Shown: positions 1-11,735, counted from the stretch's first letter. The stretch is DNA of 64,000 bases from Pieris napi (GCF_905475465.1 NC_062238.1:8784501-8848500), one strand, 5' to 3'. Notes: generated from the letters alone by a model not told the origin. Numbers and translations are program-made.

Positions 1-948
1 GCTGCCGCTTCCTATTTTAAAAATCCTTCTCCACTCTTCGAAGCCAGATATGAGTTTGTTCACGGACCCCTCTGTGGACCAGCGGTATTAGCTGCTGCAT
101 CAGATGGCGAAATCGTGTACCCACATCTAGAAGCATTGGGCTATACGGAACCACCAAAGAGGATCCAATGTATTTGGGATCTTGAAATTGAGGAGAAAAG
201 GGATATTTGGTTACATTTCGACAGCATCAAATTCGCGTCTAGACATTGCGATGATGGAAACATACAGATATATCTACCTGGAAGAGTAGAACCCTACCTA
301 TCAGTTTGTGGAGAAAACGTTTCGTTAGCTCGCGAACTACCCATACTTTCTGCTGGTGAACTTGGTTTCGAATCTTTAGACGATCCTCTGGTTATGGAAA
401 AAGAGAAGACAAGGTCCATCCGAATCGTTTTTATTGGAAGTGCATCACCAGCGCGCGCAGCTTTCAAAATTGCTTGGACTGGTTTGTACCATTTACCCAA
501 AAACTCCGATGGGACACTAATGACATCGCGTTTGACTGATAGCGGTTCATATGCAATTGACGGACACAATTGTGATTTCATATGTCCGGGAGAAGAAGCT
601 CTGTGTATTCCTGCTAGATTGATTTGTAATGGAGTCGTGAATTGCCCAAATGTAACCAGTGGTGAGAGAAGGTATTGGACGGCTGAAGAAAAACGAGCCA
701 GAGAAGCTTATTCAGAAGATAGCTTGCGCAGACTTGGGTATTTGGATGCATTGACTGGAGAACTGGGCAAGCTACATGATGAAGCTCCAGAACTATGTAC
801 AGGAGCGCATATGGCTGGGAGCGGAGATTGGATGGCACCTGTATTAGGAGCAGCACTAGCAATCGCTATTAGCGTTTGTGCTCTTGGAGCTGCTTGGCGA
901 CTCTGCTGCCGCAAGCGCTCCCCAGACGAGGAGTCCTTGGACTACTGA
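1..948 (+). CDS. CUB / LDLa-like single-pass membrane protein, 3' end (partial)
   Basis: An open frame runs from base 1 without a start to TGA at 946-948 (315 codons), so the 5' part of the gene lies upstream. Residues about 26-155 look like a CUB domain: C-G-P, then DGEIVYPHLEALGY, CIWDLEI, a buried LHFDSIKF strand, C-DDGNIQIY, a single CGE and a closing FKIAWTGL strand. About residues 188-214 form an LDL-receptor class A-like module (CDFICPGEEALCIPARLIC) whose acidic calcium-binding end is not evident. A transmembrane helix (MAPVLGAALAIAISVCALGA) is followed by a short basic cytoplasmic tail, CCRKRSPDEESLDY. The family architecture implies a cell-surface or receptor-accessory protein with the domains outside the cell; ligand and pathway cannot be told. 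Base composition is less AT-rich than the flank. No gene name is assigned because only the last exon is visible. Confidence 0.85.
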   Translation, partial: AAASYFKNPSPLFEARYEFVHGPLCGPAVLAAASDGEIVYPHLEALGYTEPPKRIQCIWDLEIEEKRDIWLHFDSIKFASRHCDDGNIQIYLPGRVEPYLSVCGENVSLARELPILSAGELGFESLDDPLVMEKEKTRSIRIVFIGSASPARAAFKIAWTGLYHLPKNSDGTLMTSRLTDSGSYAIDGHNCDFICPGEEALCIPARLICNGVVNCPNVTSGERRYWTAEEKRAREAYSEDSLRRLGYLDALTGELGKLHDEAPELCTGAHMAGSGDWMAPVLGAALAIAISVCALGAAWRLCCRKRSPDEESLDY

Positions 949-2710
949 CATGCGGCTCGCGGTGCGCACGCGCCGCCCACGCTGCATTCTCGTTCAGCAT
1001 CCAGAGACCTACCCTTGGACTGGAGCTTACATTGACAGACGCTATATTGAGTGCCGAAATCTCTTGTTGATTATTAATATATCATAAACACAAACTGTTG
1101 GTCTGTGTATGTCATTTTAAATTTATTGCTTTATTTTGTCAATAATACAAAAACTTAGTTAATACGCACATTGTGGCATACTCTATTGTTACGTAAATAG
1201 AGATTTTCTATATTTATGTACTATGTAATAGACTATGGCACTCAAAATATGTAATTAGTGTATATACCTTCTAGATATCCTGATATTGAACGCTTTGAAC
1301 ATCATCAGATGTGCGCACTTGAGTGCTTTCACTAGCCTTTTGTAAAGGCTTTTCATATTTTTACTTTGATGATCAATCAAAAAGCTTACTAAGTGAACTC
1401 CTGGCTTGTTGGCCTGGCTTTTGAAGGCACTCTAGTGTTCGCAAACTTATAGGTAAGTTAAAAGTGATAGTAGTTAGTGACGTGCTTATTTAAGTAAGAA
1501 TCTTACTGGGGTATAATTTTGTCTTCGTCAAAACAATTACGCGCTCAATTTAATACTACTGATTGATTGTGAATTCCATACATCAAAATATTAAAGTATG
1601 TTAAAAACGTTCTGAACGATGTGAATATTTTACTTTTTTTAATGAGAAAAACAGGAGCCAAAAACAAATCAGTATTTATTAAACAAACATTCATATGCAA
1701 ATGTTATAAGTAATAACATCAAGCGATTTTGAAAATGGAACTCCCAATTATGAATCATTTTGTTATGAGTACTTTCAGAGGATTCAACAAAAGTTTTGTT
1801 TCTAACTACGGTCTTTAACTGTTATGATGTAAATATTCATAATATTAAGGTGTAGTTAAGAAGTAATGAGCATGTATTAAGCCATATTATTAAATACGTT
1901 GCACAAATTAGCGATTAGTTGTATAGCCCAGGTACATGAATGTATGAATGAGAACGCAATGGTAATTGTTTTTATTTATATCGTACTTTGATTACACAAT
2001 TCATTTAACTAAAGTTAAAAGTTATGAGTCAAATAGTTCTTACTTGTCAAATCGGAACTATTCCTACCTATATTAGTAAAGCTAATTTCCATGATGTTCT
2101 GATAATATGCAACTTCACTTCGCAAATTATGTCATTTTATGGGTAGTCGGGAAAATCATTTATTATTTTAGATTGCAGGGCACAGTTGAATCACCTTTTT
2201 ACAGATAAACAGATACAGAAAGATGTCCTCCATATCCCCCTCCATCTATGCCCCTAAGTCGTGTTTGGTAGAAGGTTCCAGAAGTGGTGTATGGTAGAAG
2301 TTGTCTTAATAGCGCTGTGTTGTGGAAATTCAGGCGACGAGGAGGAAAGAAGTATTTACATATATGACTGAATGCGAGCCTAAATCCTAAGCCGTTTGTA
2401 ACATAGATATCATATCACATCTATAGTTAAGCTACGATTCAATTTATAAGTCCAAGTAAATTCATATTTTAAAAATAATAATAATAACACTTTATTTCCA
2501 TCACACAAAACGGGAAAAAAAAACAAAAGAAAGTGTGCAGTTTTACTGCTAAAAGTTTCTTCCAGGCAAACCAGACGTAAAAGACGAAGTCAAACTGAAC
2601 TTATTTACCTTTTATTACATGCAAAGGTAAAAATAACAATATGGTTAATTGTTTCTTGAATGTAAAATTACTCTGCAAGGTCTGCTAAGCTTATAAAATT
2701 CGCCAACCTG
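949..2710. other. 3' flank of the membrane-protein gene, no further gene
   Basis: This stretch follows the stop codon and becomes AT-rich within about 150 bases. It probably starts with the 3' UTR, but only weak ATTAAA-type signals are seen (near 1592, 1676 and 1889) and no end can be fixed. Near 2,470-2,580 an (AAT)n and poly-A-rich patch resembles the tail of an old retroposon. The small frames here are not supported. Confidence 0.5.
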
Positions 2711-2868
2711 CCTTGCGATTCTGTAACTCACTTTTCAAACTCACACAGCGGTTTTCACAGCGGCGGTCGCGCTCAAATCTAAAATGACTAATATTTATTT
2801 TTATTTTTAGCTTTACGACTGATGAACGAGTTGTGAGAGTTCGAAAAGTGAGTTACAGAATCGCAAGG
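2711..2868. mobile_element. Foldback MITE, family 1 copy 1 (158 bp)
   Basis: The ends are inverted copies: CCTTGCGATTCTGTAACTCA at 2711 and its complement ending at 2868. The arms continue imperfectly inward through a GCGGTCGCGC patch. CTG flanks both sides. The second copy at 27600-27740 has the same ends and the same CTG flanks, so CTG is either a preferred target duplication or part of the element. There is no coding capacity. Confidence 0.8.
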
Positions 2869-4607
2869 CTGTTCAAAATATTTCTGTGGTAAAACAACTT
2901 TAATGTGTTTTGGGGAAATTCAATTACTTTGGAATCCTCGAGTATCAAAAATAACGACGTATAGACAAATGTAAATTCTGTAAGAGGATTATTATCAGCT
3001 TGAAACAAAGAATTGTAATGGATCTATCGAGAGTCTTAACAGTTTAAGCGTATCCATCTCGTCATGTTTTATTCAACATCAGCTCTCGAATTAAGTTTAT
3101 TGTTCCAACCGAAGTAGATCAAAGTTATTTCTTTTATTTTTCATTTCGTTAGGACAAAACTTCGGAAAAATTCATCCACTTATTACGGAATTCAATAACT
3201 TTGCAATTTCAGTAATCTCGGCGTATTTCAGTTTTATTTGAATATTTTCGCATGTTGTGATGTATATTAATTTTTCGAAAATTCTTATGTTAACATTTAA
3301 TATACGGTCTTAGAACGTTCGTTTATATCAATCTCCCGTACACTTTATTTTATCATGGTGACCAAACATTTTCTATATTTGTAGCTTTTAATACGTTTAT
3401 GATTAAGACTGTATACTAACCGTTACCTAATAAAAACTAAATCAACTGAAAGTAAATCACTAGTGGGTGACTATGTAAAACAAAAGACGATATGACAGGG
3501 CGCTACGTTCTATTGTGATTGGTCAACAGAATCTCTTGTCCGACATGCGACACACATTCTTCGTCATTACATTTAAAAATGGGGCCGTAATTAGTTTTAC
3601 ATTCTATTTTTATCACAGTGCGACATATAACTAATTAAATACCTTTACCTGCATCTATTACGTGTTTGCTAGCTAATAAAAATGTGTATTTTAATAAGCA
3701 GTTGTGTTTTAGCCATAAATTCACTGGTAAGAACACTATTATCACAGTGTTCTCTTTATAATAATGATTCCACTGTGCCTGGTTAGGCAAAAAGGTAAGA
3801 CAGGCAAACCTAGCGAGGAGCTTTCGTATTTTTATTCAGTAAGCGGATGTACGCTGTGAACATAATGAAGATATTAGAAATAGATTTAGGTTACCCGACT
3901 TTGAGTAAATGTTATTTTAAAAATCATTTTATTTCGGTAAAATCCCCGTATTTTGTATAATGAAACTGGAATTCCTAATTTTTTTATGCTTGTTAAATTT
4001 TTTGAATACTTATGAACATTTAGAGAAATTGTTGTGCGAAAACTTGTGTTATCAATTAAAATGTTGAGAAAAATATATTTTGTACAAAATTGTTTTATCT
4101 TTTATTTTACCTTATTACGTGAGCTAAGTGTCAGACACTAAGGTCGAGTTGGAAGGCAGATATTCTTGTCTGTAAAGAAGAGAAGAAGAAGAATGATTAT
4201 TGAAATTGTTAGTACCAGTTTTCATACGTTAGTGTTAAAATAAATCAACATTAAAGTTCCGTTATGTTTTCACTGATAATTCTATTTTATTAAATTGGTG
4301 CTCTGCCCAGTACTAAAACTGTTACAAATACAGTACTGATGGAAATCAAACTTAGGATTTTAGGCTTTATTGGAGAATTAATTGGTCAAATAATTCACAA
4401 AGTCAGTATTGAGTGTGTAAATTCATATTGATCAAGTCATTGTGCTTATACATTTTTTTTATTAAAACTCCATATCTATGACCATCAAATTAACAGTGGA
4501 TATGAGGCAAAAAAATTAAATAAACATTGCAAAATCACGTAAAACCGTGCGAATATATCGAATTATGTTAAATATTTGTATAAATCTCAAAAGCATTATT
4601 CACTTAT
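2869..4607. other. AT-rich intergenic DNA, nothing recognised
   Basis: No supported gene, RNA or complete element was seen. AATAAA-like words near 3430 and a purine-rich AGAAGAAGAAG patch near 4180 are not interpretable alone. Confidence 0.4.
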
Positions 4608-4748
4608 AATACCACAAGAGCTTCAAAATTATCGGATATTTCCCGATAGGTTCGTTGCAAACAATTAATATAGTCGTCATGACGACTATATTTGTTTGCA
4701 GGGAACCTTGAGGGAAATGCCCGATAATTTTGAAGCTCGTGTGGTATT
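4608..4748. repeat. Hairpin element with a perfect central palindrome (141 bp)
   Basis: The left arm begins AATACCACAAGAGCTTCAAA and the right arm ends with the near-exact complement GCTCGTGTGGTATT. The arms include ATTATCGG / CCGATAAT. At the centre, 4668-4691 holds the perfect palindrome TATAGTCGTCATGACGACTA. The structure is that of a non-autonomous foldback element. It directly abuts the inverted-repeat element at 4754. Confidence 0.7.
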
Positions 4749-4753
4749 CGGGA

Positions 4754-4984
4754 GATTATTTTTCCGACCCAAATGTCGGCCAATAGAATTGCACCATGAG
4801 ACGAAATGTACAGTTAACAAAGAAGAATTTCATAATGAATAAAACAACTACTTAATACTTTTCTTGAAGCAACGACCAGAGAAAATTTTCACAAAAAATT
4901 ATCAGTATAATACCATGTAGGTTGTACCACGTGACGTCGAATGGTGCAATTCTATTGGCCGATATTTGGGTCGGAAAAATAATC
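4754..4984. mobile_element. MITE with 44-bp terminal inverted repeats (231 bp)
   Basis: The left end (4754-4797, GATTATTTTTCCGACCCAAA...) and the right end (4941-4984) are complements over 44 bp with one mismatch (ATGTCGG versus ATATCGG). The interior is AT-rich with no open frame. The superfamily is not clear and no certain target duplication was found. Confidence 0.8.
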
Positions 4985-5546
4985 AAATATATGCATCCAA
5001 TACGCTGTTCACACGTTCAGTGATTTTTTTGGATTCAAAAAGATTCTTATTCCATATATTCGTAACTAATTATTAGATTAATTTGCAGACTGTCTAAATC
5101 GGAGTTGTCAAATAGAGCACTTTACGTTACAGAAGGGTCCCAAAACTCACATTTATACTAAAAGCGACTCTATTATTATTAAGTTCAAGTTTTAGTTTGG
5201 TATAAATTTCAATACCTTTGGCTACAATATTTCATTTACTGCAAGCCAGGTGCTTACTGATGCAAGCTCTATTTGAAAATATCGAGTTTCCCCGAAGCAC
5301 TTGTCAACGACATTCGAGTGATATTTTACAAGTCCAAGACTAAGTTTGAATGGAAATTCAAAGGAAAATATCTTGACTTGCATAGTCATAGCTGCAAATT
5401 TGAAACAGGATTCTGCTTTCTTCCTATATGTTGTACATGATGGAACACAAGTCCTTCAATACCTTTTCGCAATGTCATATGTAGCCTGTAGTAGAATCGA
5501 TTTTCAGGACTGACAATTTTCCAAAGTTCCTATAAACGTAAAAATG
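4985..5546. other. Intergenic DNA, nothing recognised
   Basis: Ordinary AT-rich sequence without a supported gene or repeat boundary. Confidence 0.35.
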
Positions 5547-5837
5547 TGCAGTGTTGGTCTAGTGACTTCAGAGAGCGACTCTCATACCTGAGGTCGTAGG
5601 TTCGATCCCCGGCTGTGCACCAATAGACTTTCTTTCTATGTGCGCATTTAACATTTGCTCGAACGGTGAAGGAAAACATCGTGAGGGAACCGACATGTCT
5701 TAGACCCAAAAAGTCGACGGCGTGTGTCAGGCACTGGAGGCTGACCTACTTGCCTATTAGATTTAAAAGTGATTATGAAACAGATTCAGAAATCTGAGGC
5801 CAAGACCTAAAGAGGTTGTTGCGGCACTGATTTTTAT
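5547..5837 (+). mobile_element. tRNA-derived SINE, full-length copy
   Basis: The head carries a pol III A box-like GGTCTAGTGACTTCAG and a B box GGTTCGATCCCC at 5599-5610. The body follows (TGGACTTTCTTTC-like, CGGTGAAGGAAAACATCG), then a tail with GAGGCCAAGACCTAAAGAGG and GGCACTGATTTTT. The same body recurs at 18411, 32869 and 33867 and as many fragments. It is the most complete copy here. It is not a tRNA gene: the cloverleaf is incomplete and the tail is shared across copies. Confidence 0.85.
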
Positions 5838-6398
5838 ACGTAAAAATATAAGAACGATTTCATTAATATATGACTACGATATATATTTAGATATATTCTT
5901 CCACCGGCCATCAACAGAAGTAATAATAAATGAATCATAATTATTTATTGATGTTGTTTCGTAACCGTGCAGGCATACAGCTCCATCCGCTTACTTTTTC
6001 CTCGGGTAATAAGTTTTTCGTTTTCCGTCTAAACGTACAAAATATGTAAAGGAATTGCGACTCCCATATGTCAAACGTTTTTGACGGGAATAATTATTAT
6101 CATAATTAGCGCCGAGTATATACAATCAAACAGAAACATCAATTGTTAACACGCTTAACAACTCTGCTACATTGTTCTTCTAGATTAAACATAGACATAT
6201 CACTTATTACAAACAAAAATACACACACATAAACACACAAAATAACAATAATCAAATAAAAAAAAATTGGCCCTGGCTCAGCATTATACTTAGGACCAGA
6301 ATGTTCCACAGCGCTGGTCATTCTGCCACATCAGCTAGTTTGCGCCTCAGTCGCAAACAAATAAGAATGTATTAATGCTTAGTAGAATATAATAATAA
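5838..6398. other. Intergenic DNA, nothing recognised
   Basis: AT-rich with an ACACACATAAACACACA patch near 6221. The 60-codon minus-strand frame there is low-complexity and judged to be chance. Confidence 0.35.
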
Positions 6399-6670
6399 CT
6401 AGCTGACCCGGCAAACGTTGTTTTGCCATGTATATTATTTCTAGGAATCATTTTTTTAGTTCAATAGAAATAGGATCATAAAAAAATAAAAACAAAAAAA
6501 ATCCGTAATCATTTAGGGGTTTGAAAGATAGGTAGTAGCTGATTCTCAGACTTACTTGCTATAAACCTAACGGAGACCTTTCCAGCGAATGCAAAACCGT
6601 GGAAATCGGTTCGTGCGTTCTGGAGTTATAGCTTCAGGAAGGAAAACCCAACTTATTTTTATATAGTAGA
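6399..6670 (+). repeat. Interspersed repeat opening CTAGCTGACCCGGCAAACG, copy 1
   Basis: It starts CTAGCTGACCCGGCAAACG followed by TTGTTTTGCC. It contains GATTCTCAGACTTAC and GGAAATCGGTTCGTGCG and ends near ATATAGTAGA. Related copies lie at 16771-17083 and, inverted, at 30489-30790. This is a known type of abundant insect repeat, probably the 3' part of a retroelement; the family is not fixed here. Confidence 0.7.
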
Positions 6671-7184
6671 TAATATTAGTAAAAGTTAGCAGTGTAAGTA
6701 ATGAAGATTATACAAGCAATAATTATTAAGTAAAAAATGTAAATTATAAGCCCATTATTATGAAAGTATTGATTTCCTTGGCGAATGCTAACGTTTTCTG
6801 ATCATTAAAGCTTAGTAAAGTGTAGTATCAATTAAAGTAAAAATTTATGATCCCGACTAAAGGAACCTCGGCAAATAAAATGAAAACTTACCTCCCGTTG
6901 ATAATTAAGTCTTGAGGGGATGAAATTTTCGTTGAATAAAAGAGCGGAAACGAATTGTTTAACGATCAAAGCGTCTCTGATTAACATTATTAACCGCTTG
7001 GAAAAAATCGTAATTGGAGGCTATATTAATTCTTGAAGGTATAACCTATAAGAATAAACAAGTCACCTCAGTGGATTGGTGGTGGTCATAGCGGAACGGC
7101 ATTTAGGGTTTGACTCTCGCCGAAACAAAAATTATGCAGAATTTATCAAAAACTTTTTTTTTGCTAAATGGATTTTTGGAAAAT
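6671..7184. other. Intergenic DNA, nothing recognised
   Basis: No supported gene. The plus-strand frame beginning at 7076 runs into a LINE tail and is not a gene. Confidence 0.35.
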
Positions 7185-7305
7185 GTCTTTTTTTTACTGT
7201 AATAGGAGGCAAACTGGAAGGACGCTTACCTGATTTAAAGAGATATCGCCACCCATGGACACTTATATTGCCAGAAGGCGCGCAAGTGCGTTTCCGGACT
7301 TTTTT
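7185..7305 (-). mobile_element. CR1-like LINE 3' end, diverged fragment
   Basis: The sequence AGGAGGCAAACTGGAAGGAC, then CACCCATGGACACTTATATT and AGAAGGCGCGCAAGTGCGTT, is a diverged form of the repeat at 7580-7740 and 32160-32280. In the latter the same string lies downstream of a LINE reverse-transcriptase end on the minus strand. Confidence 0.6.
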
Positions 7306-7499
7306 ATTTTTTATGTCTCTATTAATATAGACTTAGTAAATAATATACCCCTCAGTTTACGTATATATGACATATAAACTAGAGTCCGGTTAAATAGCAT
7401 TTATTGTTTCAATTAGTCATGACTAGTTTAACTTACTTACGTACCACAGACATCCAAAAATTTGAAATCAAAGCGGAGTTTAACTGAGAGAATTTAACA

Positions 7500-8088
7500 C
7501 AGTGTTTCCCAATGTGGAGCTATTGCCCCACAGGAGGGCAATTTGATTGTTAAGAGGGGCAATCGAAATCAGCTGGATATTTTTTATAGAATACGGGGCA
7601 AACGGGCAGGAGGCTCACCTGATGTTAAGTGATACTGCCGCCCACTCTCAATGCCAGAGAGTGCCTCGCAAGTGCGTTGCCGGCGTTTTAAAATTTGGTA
7701 TGATCTTTTCTTGAAGGTCCCTAAGTCGAATTGGTGGATAACACAACATGGAGACTTGAGACTGAAGCTAACCAAATTGGAACGTAACTTAAAATCACTG
7801 TGCAGCAAGCATCAAGCGCAAGGATCTCACTAAAGCTGTATTGAAAAATCTTTAGTAAAATTATTTGAAATTTCAGTTCAGTATCAGAAATATCAGTAAA
7901 TTTCATTATGTTTTAAAAATTACTTAATGTTTCGTTTACAATTTCCTAGTGATTTATTCGTAAAACCTATCATTGAAACTCCTTAAGTTAACAATTTTTT
8001 TGTAAATATATAATGTATGTATGTTACAAAGGGCATAAATAGTTTTATGTAGGCTAAGGTCGGGCACAAAAAAGGTTGGGAAACACTG
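7500..8088. mobile_element. hAT-like non-autonomous element with 8-bp target duplication (589 bp)
   Basis: The ends are CAGTGTTTCCCAA at 7500 and its complement TTGGGAAACACTG ending at 8088, a terminal repeat typical of hAT elements. The flanks are ATTTAACA (7492-7499) and GTTTAACA (8089-8096), a 7/8 matching target duplication. No transposase frame is present. A LINE tail has inserted inside it (7580-7740). Confidence 0.8.
7580..7740 (-). mobile_element. CR1-like LINE 3' end nested in the hAT-like element
   Basis: It contains ACGGGCAGGAGGCTCACCTG, ATGTTAAGTGATACTGCCGC, CGCAAGTGCGTTGCCGGCGT and CTAAGTCGAATTGG. These match the minus-strand LINE 3' region at 32160-32280. Only the untranslated tail is present. 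Confidence 0.75.
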
Positions 8089-8096
8089 GTTTAACA

Positions 8097-8678
8097 GTTT
8101 GATGCAAAGCTTAATATGGCTTAAAACGCGACAGAAAAACTTTGTTTATAGAAGATTTTTTCAGTTATTTTTTTAGTTTATTCTTTAATTCAACCGAACA
8201 TCCCAAACAAAGTAGACAAAAGCATTTATTCGCATTTTATTTATGTTCAAACTTGGACTGAAGTTTGTGAAGTGACGCGAGCTTTTGTCGGAAATAAACT
8301 TTGTGCTCCGGAAACGCTCCTGTTTCCTTATTTTGTTATTCTAAGAACTTTTATTTTTACTTATTATAACTAGTGCTAATTCAATATAGCACAATAAATA
8401 GTAATAAGATCCTTGCTTTATACGCCTCTTTGACAATTGCAGTTTCGTTAAGGTTGAGAAATTTCTTCGCATTCGTTACTTTAATAACTTGAAATTTTTC
8501 ACTTATTCATTCATTACACTATCCTAACGGGAAGTAACATCTACTCAAATTAGAAGTAACATAGTTTAAACAAAGAATCTGTATTAAAGTTTTTTTTTTA
8601 AATTGATTAAATCAAATCGGTTAAAATACTTGTATAATGCGACTACAATATACTACATTTTATTGATTAGAAATTTAC
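8097..8678. other. Intergenic DNA, nothing recognised
   Basis: AT-rich sequence without supported features. Confidence 0.35.
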
Positions 8679-8926
8679 CTATGCTAATATTATAAAGAGG
8701 AAAGATTTGTATGTAAGTATGTTTGTAACTTTAGGCTCAAAAAGTACTGGACCAATTTAAAAAAAATCACCATTTGAATGCTACATCGTCACTGCTTAAA
8801 AATAAGGAACCCTACTAAAACTTGAATAATGTTACCCAAGGTGTAAAAAAATGCCTCTAAAATATATTTCGTCGCATGCGCTGCGAAAACTAATGATATT
8901 AGAACCAAAAAATGTTTCACAATATT
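8679..8926 (+). mobile_element. Helitron-like element, 5' part only
   Basis: It begins CTATGCTAATATTATAAAGA and continues with GTACTGGACCAATTT, CTACTAAAACTTGAATAAT, CCAAGGTGTAAAAAAATG and GCGCTGCGAAAACTAATGAT. The same order is found in the longer copies at 54946-55420 and 35102-35697 (inverted). The 3' end with CTAG is missing, so the copy is truncated. Confidence 0.65.
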
Positions 8927-9433
8927 AAAGAATCTACAAAAAGCGATAGCTTGTATTACTATAAAATATATAACGTTTACGAATTAATTCCAGAATTCAA
9001 ATCTATTTACTGTAAACATCGGTAATAAATTAAATCTTATTGCCCTCTCTTATTTCGGCTAAGGTGATAGGGAATCAGCAGGAATTTATGGTGCCCATAA
9101 AAATTAATATTGCCGATTCCGACCATTATAATGACTGTTTTGTGTGGTTCAAGGAGATTGATTTATAAGGTATATTTATATAGGATATAAATCCTTCTAA
9201 TGCATTTGTTTGAAAACATGTAACCACTAAGTAAATTCAATAAGTGCAATTTAATTAAAATTAATTTTAGTATCCTATATTACACTTATTTCATTAAAAA
9301 ATGGTTTATTTTGTGTTTTGGTAAAGAAAATCTACTGAATTTCTTGAATATTTGAATATTTCTTGAAATGAATAATAAACAAAACTTTTATAAATAATTC
9401 AGAGGTACCAGTAGTTTTAAGTTACTTAATAAT
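8927..9433. other. Intergenic DNA, nothing recognised
   Basis: AT-rich, no supported feature. Confidence 0.35.
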
Positions 9434-9533
9434 TAAAGAAAACACTTTTTTATTGGATTGAAGTTATGTAATGTTATAAATTTACAATTATTTTACATAA
9501 TTTTAAATTTAACCGACGTTTCGCGTGCATAAA
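9434..9533. repeat. Solo arm of the long-TIR foldback element
   Basis: TTAAAGAAAACACTTTTTTA, a GGATTGAAGTTATGTAATG region, and CCGACGTTTCGCGTGC match one arm of the foldback elements at 39153-39818 and 56004-56322. The other arm is absent. Confidence 0.65.
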
Positions 9534-10119
9534 TAATTACTTAATAATTTCAAAACACAGTAGAAATTTTGAAGGCGCTGCTATTGCAGTGTAATATTTT
9601 GCAGGAAATATTTTTTATCTACAACATACTATTTAAAACTAAAAATACAATCCAATATAAAACTGGGTTTGAGTAAACAAAATCTAACAATATCCACAGA
9701 CTAGGTGACATTTTCCACAGACAAAATATTCAAATACCCAAAACTTTCAGTATAGCATAATATCCCGAAAGCGACAATTAAGTGTTTAATAAATCGCTTC
9801 AGCTTATATCTTATTCCAAAAGCAATTCGCTCGCTCGTAAAAAATCCTCTAAAGATCCGTGTCGGCTCGTAAACGAACGACTGTAAATGCTCCTTCAGGT
9901 GTTTCTAAATATTCATAGGTTTTATTGCGAACTCAGGAATTAACTGTGCTAGCAATTTATTTTACTGCTACATTTGTACATTTACTTTTTAATGTTTACT
10001 TAAAAACAATTTAAGGGAAAAATTCAATCAATTAGCTAACAGATTTATTTAAAAAAATAATCATTTAGGTATTATATTATACACTTATGACTCGTCAGTA
10101 AAGAAATACATTATAATGC
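9534..10119. other. Intergenic DNA, nothing recognised
   Basis: AT-rich. A patch near 9838-9900 is less AT-rich than its surroundings, but nothing in it could be assigned. Confidence 0.35.
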
Positions 10120-10215
10120 TTCTAATTTTACATTTACTGCCAGTTCTCAAATCAAGGGCGTAGAACGGGAGAGAAGAACTGGCAATAAACTCTCTGCCAT
10201 TTTTTTTTCCACACA
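10120..10215 (-). repeat. Interspersed repeat with ACTGCCAGTTCTCAAATCAA, copy 1
   Basis: The core AGGGCGTAGAACGGGAGAGA followed by AGAACTGGCAATAAACTC recurs at 29131-29220, and in the other orientation at 17502-17630 and 29994-30216. There it is followed by an AATAAAG word, as expected of a retroposon 3' end. Confidence 0.65.
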
Positions 10216-11577
10216 ACGTTTGTAAGGAGCTTCAGCCATTACACCTTGTTCCACAAGACATATCAAGTAATTAATAATAATAACATAAAAAAAACAAAGA
10301 CTTGTTCTCTATCAGCAGGAGGCATGGTGAAATAGGAGCACGCGCTTACATTCTCGTGGGAACAACACGCAAACACATAATCGAAATAACCAACATCACC
10401 GCATACACGAATTCAAGTACGACCAGTCACCATTATTAATTCATAAAATACATACATACCACAGATAATTTGATTACAATTTAAGTTATACTACAAATCT
10501 AGGAGCGCTCTAAAAGCTAAAATTTGTTTTTAAAATTACCTACATATTTGGGTGATTCATGTTTATACAAATTAAATAGAAAAATGTTGATAATGTGTGA
10601 GTTCTATAGCCTACAAAGTAACTCTAAAATCGATATTCAGCACTTATATAGCATTACCTCTACGCTGAATAAATAATATTATGGGTTCAGGCAGCAGGTG
10701 TTTTATCAAAGATCTCCATTACCTAATGAAAGGACAATATCCCAACAAAAAGGTAACAAATATAAGAAGATCCCTGTACAACCAAAGCATATACGCGATG
10801 TGAGATCACAATAAATTTGAACACGTGATCCCAATTTGCAGCTGTATAAATCAAACTATACGATACTGACATGAATTATATTTTAGTTTTACGTGTGAAA
10901 TATCGTGTTTACTTAAGTAAAGCCAGTGAATTAGTTAAACAGTAAGAATATTGTACGATTTTAGTACTGTAATCTATATTATAATATTATAAAAAGAAAA
11001 TATTTGAATGTTTGTTGTGTAAACTCGAAAAGTACTTAATCAATTAAGAAAAGTCTTTCATAGCCCATACATTTAATGTCGCAGCCAGGTCTCTTCACCC
11101 ACGCAATAAATTTGATGTGCCTATTCGCGTACTAGAATCGGTTTTTGTGTCTCATTTAATATGTAATTCCTATAACACTCCCTTTTTAATGTTGTTTCTT
11201 CCCTACTGCTTTGAAGTGCCTTTTAAAAACATTGTTGTAATTGTTTTGTCTTTTCTATGTACTCTAAATTGCTGTGTTTATATTTTCATATCTATTATAT
11301 TCCTATTTATTTTAGTTGTGTTACATTTTTATCTTACCTATGAAACTGTTCAGGGACGCTTCTAAATAAATAACTTGTATTTTTTTATTAATATTTTCTT
11401 TGAAATGTGAAAAATAAGTCAGGACAGGCGGCTCTGTGGTTATTTAGTAAAATATTTAAATATGAAGTATGTATGTATTACTATAATTGAATTACCAATT
11501 AACTATACTTAATAGTAATTATAATATTGTGTTTATTACATAACTCATAAACATGATTTCAACTACACAACCATATA
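10216..11577. other. Intergenic DNA, weak repeat traces
   Basis: No supported gene. A patch at about 10976-11070 (ATATTATAATATTATAAAAAG, then AACTCGAAAAGTACTTAATC) may be a very diverged Helitron-like start. The 82-codon frame at 11117-11365 is extremely hydrophobic and AT-driven and is not accepted as a gene. Confidence 0.35.
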
Positions 11578-11735
11578 TTATTTATTTATTTATACTTCAT
11601 TGCCATAATACACATAATTATACATATAAAAAAGGACCAAAAAGTAAGTAGGTTACATAAGTTATTAGGCAACGGGCGGCCTTATCGATAACAAGCGATT
11701 TCTTCCATGCAACCCTAAAATATAAGGTTCAATAG
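11578..11735 (-). mobile_element. Retroposon 3' end (CAACGGGCGGCCTTATCG type)
   Basis: TTATTTATTTATACTTCATT, AAAAGGACCAAAAAGTAAG, GCAACGGGCGGCCTTATCG and TAACAAGCGATTTCTTCCA together have the look of a common lepidopteran LINE/SINE tail in reverse orientation. No coding remnant remains. Confidence 0.6.
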
